Positions 21,741 to 29,791 of a stretch of DNA of 36,952 nt are shown here, in pieces. Source of the stretch: a virus; the IMG/VR virus record IMGVR_UViG_3300022868_000893, positions 1 through 36,952 of that record; one strand, 5' to 3'. A program made the position numbers and the translations under genes. Position 1 is the stretch's first letter; the number at the start of each line of letters is the position of its first letter. The notes under the pieces were generated by a model. The model was not told the origin of the DNA. It saw only the letters and a list, made by a program, of their open reading frames with translations, and made no database searches.

Positions 21741-24202
21741 AATGTACTAAATGTCAGTTATATAAGACATCATGTGTAGGAACAAAAAGCCATGTGAAGT
21801 TTGAAGGTGAAGGAAATTCAAATGCTGATATTATGTTTGTTGGTGATGTAATAGGATTTAATGATATACTAGAAAACAAATTATTTGCAGGTAAAGCTGG
21901 AACTATATTATCTGCAGCATTGATGAATTTAAATATAAAAAAAGAAGATATTTATTTAACAACACTTGTAAAATGTAAACCTGAACAAAGTAAAGCCCCA
22001 ACAATAAAAGAAACAAACATATGTACTAGATACTTAGATGATGAAATTAAAGATATAAAACCAAAAGTAATTTGTGCTTTAGGTGGGGCAGCAACTGAAT
22101 ATTTTTTAAATGAAAGGGGGATTACAAAATTAAGAGGTGGTTCTAAATGGAATGATAAATATAATTGCTGGGTAGTTCCAATGTATCACCCAAGCTACTT
22201 ATTAAGATTTTCAAAGTACTCACAAGTGTTTAAAGATTTTTATAAAGATATAAGTTTAGCAGTATCATTAACAACCGGAACTAAAAAAGAAATCATAACT
22301 AAATGTTCTGTAGCTAATACTATAGAAAAAGTAAAAAAGGTAAAAAAATATTTATTAAATAAAAAAGAATTTGCATTTGATACAGAAACAACTTCTTTAG
22401 ACCCACAATTAAGTAAAGTAATTTGTGCTTCATTTAGTAGCAAAGAAGGAGAAGGAATAGTAATTCCATTTCAAGATGAAAGAATATTTAATGAAGAAGA
22501 ACAAAAAGAAGTTAAAAAACAACTACAAGAAATACTTGGTTCAAGTTGTTTAAAGATAGCACAGAATGGAAAATTTGATATTAAACAATTGTTAATAAGA
22601 GGTATAGAAGTAAATACCTTTTATTTTGATACAATAATTGCTCACCATTTAATAGATGAGAATCTAAAACACGACTTATCTTTCTTAACTTCAATTTATA
22701 CTACTATGAAAAGTTATAAAGATGGATTAAAAGATTATATTGTAGGTAATATAAAAATAGCATTTGAAAAAGAAGTTAAACAAAATACTTTAGTTCCTGT
22801 TACTAAAACATGTAATAGAAAATCAACTATATTAGATGCCCCATTAGATGAGCTATATGAATATGCTGCTAAAGATGCAGATGCTACTTTAAGAGTGTAT
22901 AAAAAATTAGATGTAGTATTAAAAGAACAAAAGTTAAATAACTTATTTTATAAAGTAGTTATTCCAGTTGTACCTATATTAGCTAAAATGGAATTAGATG
23001 GAATAGGGGTTGATAAGGAGTATTTAGAAAAAGCTAACACTCAATTCATGTATAAAATAAAAATGTTAGAAAAAGAATTATTAGATAATAAAGATATAAA
23101 AGATTATTGTGCAAAAAGAGAGTTAAAAGTATTTAACTTTAATTCACCAAAACAATTAACTGAATTATTATTCGATGATATGAACTTAAAGCCGGTAAAG
23201 TTTACAGATAAGAATAATGCCTCAACTGATAAAGAATCTTTAGAAACATTAGCTAAAAAATATAAAAATAAATTTTTAAATACTATTGTTAGTTATAGAA
23301 AATTACAAAAGTTTCACAAAACATATATTGCAGCTTATTTAAAGTTAGGATTAGCTTCTTTAGATAATAAAATACACACTAATTATAAATTACATGGTAC
23401 TACTACAGGAAGATTTTCAAGTAGTAATCCTAACTTACAAAATATTCCAAAGCGTGGTGGTGGTGATAAGTTAATTAGAAAATGTTTTGTAGCTAGAAAA
23501 GGGTATACTTTTTTAGAGGCTGATTATTCTCAGCTAGAATTTAGAATATTTGCTCATTATTCTAATGATAAAGAATTAATAAAAATAGCTGGAGAAGAAG
23601 ATATACATGCTACAATAGCTGCAAAGATATTTAATTTATCACTTGATAAAGTAAGTAAAGAACAAAGAAGTATGGCAAAGGCAGCAGTATTTGGAGGGAT
23701 TATGTATGGCGGTGGACCAAGTATTATAGTAAATAAGTTTGGAGTTTCTTTTCAAAGAGCCGAAAGAATAATTAATGAGTTCTTTGATAACTTTCCAACT
23801 GCTTATAAATATATAGTTGAACAAAAAAAGTTTGTTAAGGAAACTGAATACGTAATTAATTTATTTAATAGAAGAAGAAGATTAGATGGTGTGCATAGTA
23901 ATGTTGCAGGAATTAGAAAAGCTTCTTTAAGACAAGCTATCAATGCTCCAATTCAAGGAGGAGGAGCAGATGTTGTATTATTAGCTATGCAAAAAGTATC
24001 TAAAGTAATTAAAGATATTGATTGTAACTTATTATTAAATATTCACGATTCTCTTATATTTGAAATCAATGATAATATTTTAAAAGAAACAGTATTAAGA
24101 ATAAAAGAAGTAATGGAAAGACCAGTTAAACTTAAAGTACCTTTAGTTGTAACAATAGAATTAGGAATAAACTTAGGTGAAATGAAAGAAATTAATTATT
24201 AA
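21737..24202 (+). CDS. Uracil-DNA glycosylase - DNA polymerase I (family A) fusion
   Basis: An 821-residue fusion. Residues 1-~180 fit a family 4-type uracil-DNA glycosylase: CTKC (C3, C6), IMFVGDVIG (in place of GEAPG), LFAGKAG, LVKCKPEQ and NICTRYL (the two further Fe-S cysteines), and MYHPSYLL. Then a 3'-5' exonuclease follows: FDTETTS (D215, E217) with later Asp motifs. The polymerase has TTGRFSSSNPNLQNIP, motif A DYSQLEFR (D596), motif B RSMAKAAVFGGIMYGG, and motif C IHDSLIF (H770-D771-S772). Motif C normally ends in Glu (HDE), so Ser is unusual. It is the main replicative polymerase candidate. As I recall, SPO1-like phages have a glycosylase-like domain on a family A polymerase too. The start overlaps the upstream stop (ATGA). 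Confidence 0.88.
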   Translation: MKCTKCQLYKTSCVGTKSHVKFEGEGNSNADIMFVGDVIGFNDILENKLFAGKAGTILSAALMNLNIKKEDIYLTTLVKCKPEQSKAPTIKETNICTRYLDDEIKDIKPKVICALGGAATEYFLNERGITKLRGGSKWNDKYNCWVVPMYHPSYLLRFSKYSQVFKDFYKDISLAVSLTTGTKKEIITKCSVANTIEKVKKVKKYLLNKKEFAFDTETTSLDPQLSKVICASFSSKEGEGIVIPFQDERIFNEEEQKEVKKQLQEILGSSCLKIAQNGKFDIKQLLIRGIEVNTFYFDTIIAHHLIDENLKHDLSFLTSIYTTMKSYKDGLKDYIVGNIKIAFEKEVKQNTLVPVTKTCNRKSTILDAPLDELYEYAAKDADATLRVYKKLDVVLKEQKLNNLFYKVVIPVVPILAKMELDGIGVDKEYLEKANTQFMYKIKMLEKELLDNKDIKDYCAKRELKVFNFNSPKQLTELLFDDMNLKPVKFTDKNNASTDKESLETLAKKYKNKFLNTIVSYRKLQKFHKTYIAAYLKLGLASLDNKIHTNYKLHGTTTGRFSSSNPNLQNIPKRGGGDKLIRKCFVARKGYTFLEADYSQLEFRIFAHYSNDKELIKIAGEEDIHATIAAKIFNLSLDKVSKEQRSMAKAAVFGGIMYGGGPSIIVNKFGVSFQRAERIINEFFDNFPTAYKYIVEQKKFVKETEYVINLFNRRRRLDGVHSNVAGIRKASLRQAINAPIQGGGADVVLLAMQKVSKVIKDIDCNLLLNIHDSLIFEINDNILKETVLRIKEVMERPVKLKVPLVVTIELGINLGEMKEINY

Positions 24203-24213
24203 TTTTTGGAAAA

Positions 24214-24229
24214 ATAATATATAATATAA
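24214..24229 (+). promoter_or_regulatory. Repeated AT element, copy 4
   Basis: ATAATATATAATATAA, 12 bases after the polymerase stop and 15 bases before the next ATG, immediately before its AAGGAGG. TATAAT is at 24220-24225. No -35-like box. Confidence 0.55.
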
Positions 24230-24244
24230 GTAAGGAGGGATAAA

Positions 24245-24457
24245 ATGATTATAAAAAAATCTTACGACAGAAATATTAACTTAGGAAATTATCAAACAGC
24301 AAGAGTTGGTATTACTTTAGAGAAAGAAATTAAAGGTAAGGTAACATCTGAAAAATTAAAGGAGGTAAGCAATAAACTATTAACGGTAGGAAAGACAATT
24401 GTTAATGAGGAATTAGAATCAATAAAAACAGAAGAGAGGATGAAAAACAATGAGTGA
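24245..24457 (+). CDS. Small conserved phage protein upstream of SSB
   Basis: A 70-residue protein with AAGGAGGG before the ATG. The N-terminal half predicts strands (IIKKSYDRNINLGNYQTARVGITLEKEI) and the C-terminal half one or two helices (SEKLKEVSNKLLTVGKTIVNEELESI). I recall small phage proteins with an N-L-G-x-Y-(E/Q)-T pattern near DNA-replication genes but know no function. It overlaps the SSB gene by eight bases, so a link to single-stranded DNA handling is reasonable. Confidence 0.5.
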   Translation: MIIKKSYDRNINLGNYQTARVGITLEKEIKGKVTSEKLKEVSNKLLTVGKTIVNEELESIKTEERMKNNE

Positions 24458-25064
24458 ACAAATTGATGGATTAAGTGCAACAGTAACAACTCCTAATAGT
24501 GGTGGTCAAGGACATTATTTTAAAGGAGAGATTGAACCTGATACTTGGCATTTAGCTGAATTAGTTGAAATCAAATCTGGGGTTTCAAATTATAAAGGAA
24601 AAGAATCTCCAGCGTGGATTTGGGTATATGAATTACAGGATAAGAAGTTCGGCGTAAAAGATGATGAAGGTAAATTGCATAAAGCAAATGTAATAGAAAA
24701 GACTTCTCAAAAAGTAACTGGGCAACCTAGAGTAAGTAATGCATATAAGAGATATGCTCAGCTTACTGGAGTTGAATTAAAATCTGGAGAAAATGTTTCT
24801 TTAAAAAATTTATTTGGAACAGTTTGTAAGATAATGGTAAAAAATGTTCCTGGTGACGGGGATGTTATTTATCACAACATTGAAAAGATTTCTATTAAAG
24901 GAATTGAGACTACTAAAGAATCTATTTCTGAAGATTTACAAAAAGAAACAGATAAGAATGTAGAAGATGCTGCACCTAAAGGAAAAGCAGCTAAAAAAGA
25001 AAAGGTTACAGAAGAAGTAAAAGAAACATCTGATGATATTTTTGAGGGTTTGGATTTAGATTAA
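24450..25064 (+). CDS. Single-stranded DNA-binding protein
   Basis: A 204-residue protein. The first ~140 residues look like an OB-fold: strands around YFKGEIEPDTWHLAELVEIKSG, SPAWIWVYELQDKKFGV, LFGTVCKIMVKNVPGDG and VIYHNIEKISIKG. The C-terminal ~60 residues are a low-complexity Lys/Glu linker ending in a very acidic tip, DDIFEGLDLD. Such a tip is the protein-interaction tail of SSB proteins. It would coat single-stranded DNA and recruit polymerase, RecA and nucleases encoded around it. The stop TAA directly abuts the RuvC start. Confidence 0.75.
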   Translation: MSEQIDGLSATVTTPNSGGQGHYFKGEIEPDTWHLAELVEIKSGVSNYKGKESPAWIWVYELQDKKFGVKDDEGKLHKANVIEKTSQKVTGQPRVSNAYKRYAQLTGVELKSGENVSLKNLFGTVCKIMVKNVPGDGDVIYHNIEKISIKGIETTKESISEDLQKETDKNVEDAAPKGKAAKKEKVTEEVKETSDDIFEGLDLD

Positions 25065-25691
25065 ATGATTATGAGTTTAGATTTATCTCTCAAGAATTCT
25101 GGGTATGCTTTATTTACAAAGAATGGTTACTTAGTAGAAAAGAATTCAATAATACCAGCAAAAGAATTATCAAATACTTTTAAGATGCATTATATTGTTT
25201 CTAACCTTGAACAACTTTATGATAATGCAACTGATTTAGTAATTGAAGATTTATATTTTGGTAAAAACTTTGCTGGTATTAGAGAATTAGCTAGATTATC
25301 AGGAGCAGTTGTTTATTCTTGGGTTAAAGCTAAGTATAAAGAACCTATATTTTATATGGCTTCAACTGCTAGAAAATTAGTTGGCATAAATGGAAGAGCA
25401 CACAAATCAGAGATTCAAATTTGGGTCCTTAAAAAATATTTTCAAGCTATAACTGTAGAACAATATGAAAGTGAACTTAATCTTTTAGTTGCAAGTCATC
25501 CAATAATAACAGCAAGAAAAGGAGTATCAGTAGAAGCTAAAGCAGCAAGTAAAAAAAATAAAAGTAAATTAAAAAGAGAATTAAATAAATTAAGTATTAG
25601 AATATATGAAGAGACAGGTGTTGGAGAAGATATAGCAGATTCAATTGTTTTAGGATTAGCTTTTATAGCAGAAGGAAAAATTAATGAGTGA
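25065..25691 (+). CDS. ruvC: RuvC-like Holliday junction resolvase
   Basis: A 208-residue RNase H-fold nuclease. MSLDLSLKNSGYA has the first catalytic Asp (D6), VIEDLYF the next acidic residues (E61, D62), and GVGEDIADSIVLGLA the final ones (E188, D189, D192). STARKLVGINGRAHKSEIQIWVLKKYF fits the junction-binding helix region. Between these last two, a Lys-rich stretch of about 50 residues (VEAKAASKKNKSKLKRE) is longer than in bacterial RuvC. It resolves branched DNA formed by recombination or concatemer packaging. It sits between SSB and RecA and overlaps the RecA start by eight bases. Confidence 0.85.
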   Translation: MIMSLDLSLKNSGYALFTKNGYLVEKNSIIPAKELSNTFKMHYIVSNLEQLYDNATDLVIEDLYFGKNFAGIRELARLSGAVVYSWVKAKYKEPIFYMASTARKLVGINGRAHKSEIQIWVLKKYFQAITVEQYESELNLLVASHPIITARKGVSVEAKAASKKNKSKLKRELNKLSIRIYEETGVGEDIADSIVLGLAFIAEGKINE

Positions 25692-26628
25692 ACTAGACAA
25701 AGCAGTAAAAGAATTAAATAAAAAATTTGGTGATAGTTATGTTAAATATGGATTGTATAAAGATTATGATAGAGTTAGTTTTGGTATCACAGCTTTAGAT
25801 ATTGCTTCAGGAGGGGGATTCCCAAAAAGTAAAGTAGTAACTATAGCAGGAAAATACTCAGCCGGTAAGACTACAACTTCAATGAATGTTATAGCACAAT
25901 TTCAAAAAGGGGGAGGCAAAGTTGCTTTAATAGACACTGAAGGAGGGTTCGACCCAGATTGGGCTTCCAAATTTGGTGTAGATGTAGAGAGCTTATTAGT
26001 AGCTAGACCAGAAACTATTGAAGAAGTATCTGATACTATTGAACCATTATTAGCTACAGGTGAATTAGATTTAATTGTGTTTGATTCAGTTGCAGCAACT
26101 CCCTCTAAAAAGGAATTAGAGGCTTCTGTTGACCAAAAATCTATGGGTGGGATAGCTAAAGAAGTTGGCTTATTAATGAGAAAAATTACTACTCGCTTAA
26201 AGGATGTTAAAACTTCTGTATTAATAATTAATCAATTAAGAGATTCAATAGGTGGTTGGGGGAGTGCAGAGTATATGAGCGGGGGAAACCAACTAAAAAA
26301 TCAATCCGATATAATTGTATGGATGAGAAAAGGAAATTGGTTAGGAAAGGTAGAAGAACCAGATGGAATAGAAATTAATTTTAGAATAAATAAAAATAGA
26401 ACAGCACCTCCATTAAGAAAAGGAACTTTTGAACTATACTTTGAGGGAAGAATCAATAATAACAAAACATTAATTATTGAGGCAGTTAAGTTAGGGGTTA
26501 TTCAAAAAGGTGGAGCTTGGTATTCATATAATGAAGAAAAATATCAAGGAATAGAATCTTTAATTGAAGCTTTAACTGAAGAAGATATTGCAGAGATAAG
26601 AAAGAAAGTGCTTACCATTGAGAAATAA
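25684..26628 (+). CDS. recA: RecA-family recombinase
   Basis: A 314-residue RecA/UvsX-type recombinase. Residues 56-63 (GKYSAGKT) are the Walker A, LDLIVFDSVAATP is Walker B, and SVLIINQLRDSIGG the third strand with loop 1. SGGNQLKNQSD is the L2/actin-like region. It lacks most of the C-terminal domain of bacterial RecA, like several phage versions. It starts MSELDKAVKELNKKFGDS, a typical RecA N-terminal helix. With SSB, RuvC, an Hjc-like nuclease and SbcCD it makes a complete recombination set. The start overlaps RuvC by eight bases and the end overlaps the following nuclease by 11. Confidence 0.9.
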   Translation: MSELDKAVKELNKKFGDSYVKYGLYKDYDRVSFGITALDIASGGGFPKSKVVTIAGKYSAGKTTTSMNVIAQFQKGGGKVALIDTEGGFDPDWASKFGVDVESLLVARPETIEEVSDTIEPLLATGELDLIVFDSVAATPSKKELEASVDQKSMGGIAKEVGLLMRKITTRLKDVKTSVLIINQLRDSIGGWGSAEYMSGGNQLKNQSDIIVWMRKGNWLGKVEEPDGIEINFRINKNRTAPPLRKGTFELYFEGRINNNKTLIIEAVKLGVIQKGGAWYSYNEEKYQGIESLIEALTEEDIAEIRKKVLTIEK

Positions 26629-26932
26629 ACCTAGTTATTTAAAAGAAAAGTCTCCTAAGAAGAAGAGTCAACAACAAGAAAAAAGAATAGCAAAGGAGGG
26701 ATTTGTAACTCCTGCTTCTGGAGCTTTTTGGATGTTTAAAGGAGATGTTTCTTTTAAAGATTATTTGGTTGAAGCAAAAAGAACTGATAATAAAGGAATG
26801 AGAATTACAGAAGCAGTATTAGAAAAGATTTTTAAAGAAGCTTTATTTGAAGGTAAAACAGCTGGGTTAGAATTAGAATTTAAAAATTATTACGTTCAAG
26901 GAATTGTTTATAGAAAAAAGAATGTTAAATAA
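26618..26932 (+). CDS. PD-(D/E)XK nuclease, Holliday junction resolvase-like
   Basis: A 104-residue protein from a TTG start (the only in-frame start after the upstream stop). KSQQQEKRIAKEG carries Glu21, MFKGDVSFKDYLVEAK holds Asp43 and Glu52-Ala-Lys54, giving the E...D...ExK core of PD-(D/E)XK nucleases. The Gly/Ser loop TPASGAFW just before the Asp is typical of Hjc-like and small phage resolvases. A short basic leader (KEKSPKKKSQQQEKR) precedes it. It would cut branched or recombination DNA. Since RuvC is encoded next door, the two may act on different structures. Confidence 0.65.
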   Translation: MRNKPSYLKEKSPKKKSQQQEKRIAKEGFVTPASGAFWMFKGDVSFKDYLVEAKRTDNKGMRITEAVLEKIFKEALFEGKTAGLELEFKNYYVQGIVYRKKNVK

Positions 26933-26950
26933 CTTAAGGAGAAAAAAGAA

Positions 26951-27172
26951 ATGAAACCAAATGAAGTAGTAATAATAGCTGAAAATGAAAATGATGGTAG
27001 TTATGTACAGGGGCATGCAGATGATACAGGAGAGAAATTTGAATTTTTTGATATTTTCTTTATGTATAATAGGACTATGTTGTCTTTTTCTATTGAAAAT
27101 TTTTCAGAAATAGTAGATTTGTTTAGAAAAATAATTGGTAATGAAGAATCAGAAAAAAGAAAGTTAAATTAA
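26951..27172 (+). CDS. Small acidic protein, hypothetical
   Basis: A 73-residue protein with AAGGAGA before the ATG. Acidic and aromatic (KFEFFDIFFMYNRTMLSFSIENFSEIVDLFRKI), so probably a small alpha/beta fold. No family recognised. It lies between the Hjc-like nuclease and the SbcD-type gene, with six bases to the latter, so it belongs to the recombination operon. Confidence 0.45.
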   Translation: MKPNEVVIIAENENDGSYVQGHADDTGEKFEFFDIFFMYNRTMLSFSIENFSEIVDLFRKIIGNEESEKRKLN

Positions 27173-27178
27173 TTTATA

Positions 27179-28105
27179 ATGAGATATTTAATAGCCAGCG
27201 ATTTTCACTTATCAGAACTAAATAGATTAGATGATTTTATTAGTAGCCTATATGAAATACAATTGGTTGCTGATAGAATAAAACCTGATAAATATATAAT
27301 TGCTGGAGACATCTTTGATAGCAGAAAACCTAGCCCATTAGAATTAAAGATTTTTTCTAATCATTTAAAAATGGTTGCTTGTGATAAAGAAATAATACCG
27401 GGTAATCATGATAGATTAGATAAAACTTTAACTACATTAGATTGGTATGATTCAAATTTAGCCGACCCTAGAGAAATTATAGATGGTAAATATAAAATAT
27501 TAATTACTCATTGTGGAGTTCAAGAAATGAAAATTGGTGCTTCAAATTTAAATTATAAAACTAATCTTAGTTATAAAGATTATGGTGATTATGATGTTGT
27601 AATTTTTGGGCATATTCATAAACCTCAAATATTAAATAAGAAGAATCCTTTAGCCTTTTGTCCTGGTAGTATTGATAAGGTTACATTTGGAGAAAGAGAC
27701 GATGATAAATACGTTTGGATATTAGATATTAATGAAGATATTAAATTGGGTAGACATAAATTAAAAACTAGGAATATGGTTTATATTAAATTAAATTTAG
27801 ATACTAAAACAAAAGAAATAAATATTAAAGACTTTAAGCTAGAAGAGAGTATTATTAAATTAGATATTTTTGGTTCTAAGGATAAAATTAAGGCTTTAAA
27901 TTACGATAAGATTATGAACAAGTTTAAAGGAGCTTATAAATTATCAGTCAACTTTGCATTTACAGATTCAGAAGGAGTAAACACTAAGAGTATTGATAAC
28001 AATTCAATCAGTGAATTCTTTAAGGATTATGCGGTTAAGAAAAATTTAGATGTTAACGTAACTAAACTTTGTGGAAAGATATTAGAAAATGAATTTAATA
28101 TGTAA
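27179..28105 (+). CDS. SbcD/gp47-like recombination exonuclease subunit
   Basis: A 308-residue calcineurin-type metallophosphoesterase. D8-F-H10, GDIFD (D44), GNHDR (74-78), ITHCG and FGHIHKP give the full Mn-binding motif set of Mre11/SbcD and T4 gp47. The C-terminal ~110 residues are Lys-rich, with strands and helices that would contact the ATPase partner. It forms with the SbcC-like protein at 28172 a nuclease that resects DNA ends for RecA loading. No clear ribosome binding site is seen before the ATG, so translation may be coupled to the upstream gene. Confidence 0.85.
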   Translation: MRYLIASDFHLSELNRLDDFISSLYEIQLVADRIKPDKYIIAGDIFDSRKPSPLELKIFSNHLKMVACDKEIIPGNHDRLDKTLTTLDWYDSNLADPREIIDGKYKILITHCGVQEMKIGASNLNYKTNLSYKDYGDYDVVIFGHIHKPQILNKKNPLAFCPGSIDKVTFGERDDDKYVWILDINEDIKLGRHKLKTRNMVYIKLNLDTKTKEINIKDFKLEESIIKLDIFGSKDKIKALNYDKIMNKFKGAYKLSVNFAFTDSEGVNTKSIDNNSISEFFKDYAVKKNLDVNVTKLCGKILENEFNM

Positions 28106-28175
28106 TGCCTGTCATGCTAGAACTAAATGTAACAGGGAGTATTGGAAAAGTTATTTTAGGAGGATGGTTTTGTGA
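28089..28175 (+). CDS. Possible 28-residue Cys-rich peptide
   Basis: A short ORF that starts inside the end of the SbcD-like gene (different frame) and whose TGA overlaps the GTG of the SbcC-like gene. The peptide begins MNLICNACHARTKCNREYW and has C-x-x-C-H and another Cys, a possible metal site. The 66-base gap between the neighbours is otherwise unexplained, and the double overlap suits translational coupling. No strong ribosome binding site is present. Confidence 0.3.
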   Translation: MNLICNACHARTKCNREYWKSYFRRMVL

Positions 28176-29791
28176 ATATACAAAAGTTAGTATTAAACAA
28201 CTTTTTTTCATACATAGATTCTGAAGTGGATTTTAAAGAAGATGGAATTTATTTAATCGAGGGAGTCAACAAACAAACTAATTCTTTTAATGGTGTAGGC
28301 AAGTCAACAATTAAAGAAGCTATTTTATATGCTCTATTTGGAAAATGTAGAGTTAAGAGTATAGATGATTGCATCTATTTTGATAAGAAAGCAATGTTGG
28401 TTGAATTAACTTTTGGGTTGGGGGATATTGAAGTAAGAATAATTAGAAGAAGAATAAGAAAGCAAGCTACAAGCTGTAGCATATTCTTACAAGGAAAAGA
28501 TTGCACCAAACAAACTACAAAACAAACTGATGCTTATATAGAAGACATATTAGGAATAGACTATGACAAGTTTATGCATTCTTTTTGTTTTGGGCAATCT
28601 GAATTTGATGATTTAAAAGAGATGACAAGCTCAAGGCTAATTGATTTTTTAACATCAGTATTAGATATTAATAAATTGGATTCTTGTAAGGAAAAAATTA
28701 AATCAAAACTAGATGAAGTAGATAATAAAATAAATAAGATTAATTTTAAAAAAGAAGCCTATGTAGAAGTTAATAGTGATATAAATTTTAAAGAATTAAA
28801 AAACCAAAAGGGAAAACTTGAAGTTGAAGAGATTAAGTTAAATGAAAAGTTAAAAGAATCTGAAAGTAAGCTTAATGGGTTGGAAGCAACTTCCTGTGAT
28901 TTAAGTAAAGATGCTTATGGAATAAATTTAGACATTACAAATTTAACTGAGAGAATTAATTTTATAAAACAGAATTCTCAATGCCCTTTATGTAAAACAG
29001 ATTTAAAGGGCTCTAATTTATTGAAAGAATTAAAGAAAGGGCTAAAAAATAAAGAAACAAGTTTAAAATTTAAAAAAGATTTATTTGCTATTGTGGCAAA
29101 GGATGTAAAAGAACAGAACAAAAAGGTTACTGCTTTAGAAGATATTTTAATTAAACATAAACATAGATTAATAGAAATAAATCAAGATTTAAAGCAAGAA
29201 ACAAGGTTAGTTGAAAAAATTGATATAGTAGCACTGGATAAAATAAAAAAGAAATTATTAAAACAGAGAGGAATACTTGAAAAATCAAAAGATGTATTTG
29301 CTTCTAAGGGCTTGCCACTATACATCTTAAGTAACTACATTCCAAAGTTAGAAGTAATTGTTAATAATATATTATCTGATATAACTGATTTCAATTTAAG
29401 GCTTAAAACTGAAAAGGAACTAAAGTCAAATAAAGAATTAAGGAATGTATGTGAAATAGAATTGTATAAGGGGAATAGAAAATATCCCCTTCAGAATTTA
29501 TCTAATGGGGAAGAGTTCTTAATCACATTAGCTTTAAGAGTGGGTATTAGTAAGCTATATAAGACAGGAAATAGAATTGAATTATTAATTTTAGATGAAT
29601 GTTTTTCATCTTTAGGTAAAAAGAATATTCAAAAAGTTATATCATTAATAACTAACTTACAGGATTCATTTAAGAAGATATTAGTTATTTCACATATTGA
29701 TGATGTTAGAAGTTGGGCTTTACCTCATAAAATTTCAATTATAAAAGACAATGATGTAAGCAAAATAGAAAGAGTTGAAATGGCATGTTAA
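28172..29791 (+). CDS. SbcC/gp46-like recombination ATPase
   Basis: A 539-residue Rad50-type ATPase. The start is a GTG with AGGAGG eight bases upstream. NSFNGVGKST (Walker A, 37-46) is followed by a coiled coil from about 170 to 400 with a zinc hook C271-P-L-C274 at its centre. Then come NLSNGEEFLITLALRVG (ABC signature helix) and LLILDECFSSLGKKN (Walker B and D-loop). ISHIDDVR gives the H-loop. The coiled coil is short, as in phage gp46 proteins. It partners with the SbcD-like nuclease at 27179. The end overlaps the next gene by seven bases. Confidence 0.87.
   Translation: MNIQKLVLNNFFSYIDSEVDFKEDGIYLIEGVNKQTNSFNGVGKSTIKEAILYALFGKCRVKSIDDCIYFDKKAMLVELTFGLGDIEVRIIRRRIRKQATSCSIFLQGKDCTKQTTKQTDAYIEDILGIDYDKFMHSFCFGQSEFDDLKEMTSSRLIDFLTSVLDINKLDSCKEKIKSKLDEVDNKINKINFKKEAYVEVNSDINFKELKNQKGKLEVEEIKLNEKLKESESKLNGLEATSCDLSKDAYGINLDITNLTERINFIKQNSQCPLCKTDLKGSNLLKELKKGLKNKETSLKFKKDLFAIVAKDVKEQNKKVTALEDILIKHKHRLIEINQDLKQETRLVEKIDIVALDKIKKKLLKQRGILEKSKDVFASKGLPLYILSNYIPKLEVIVNNILSDITDFNLRLKTEKELKSNKELRNVCEIELYKGNRKYPLQNLSNGEEFLITLALRVGISKLYKTGNRIELLILDECFSSLGKKNIQKVISLITNLQDSFKKILVISHIDDVRSWALPHKISIIKDNDVSKIERVEMAC

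Noticed and set aside
28164-28175. ATG just after AGGAGG before the SbcC-like gene
   Set aside because: It reads three codons to a stop; the GTG at 28172 has correct spacing and begins the conserved ATPase.
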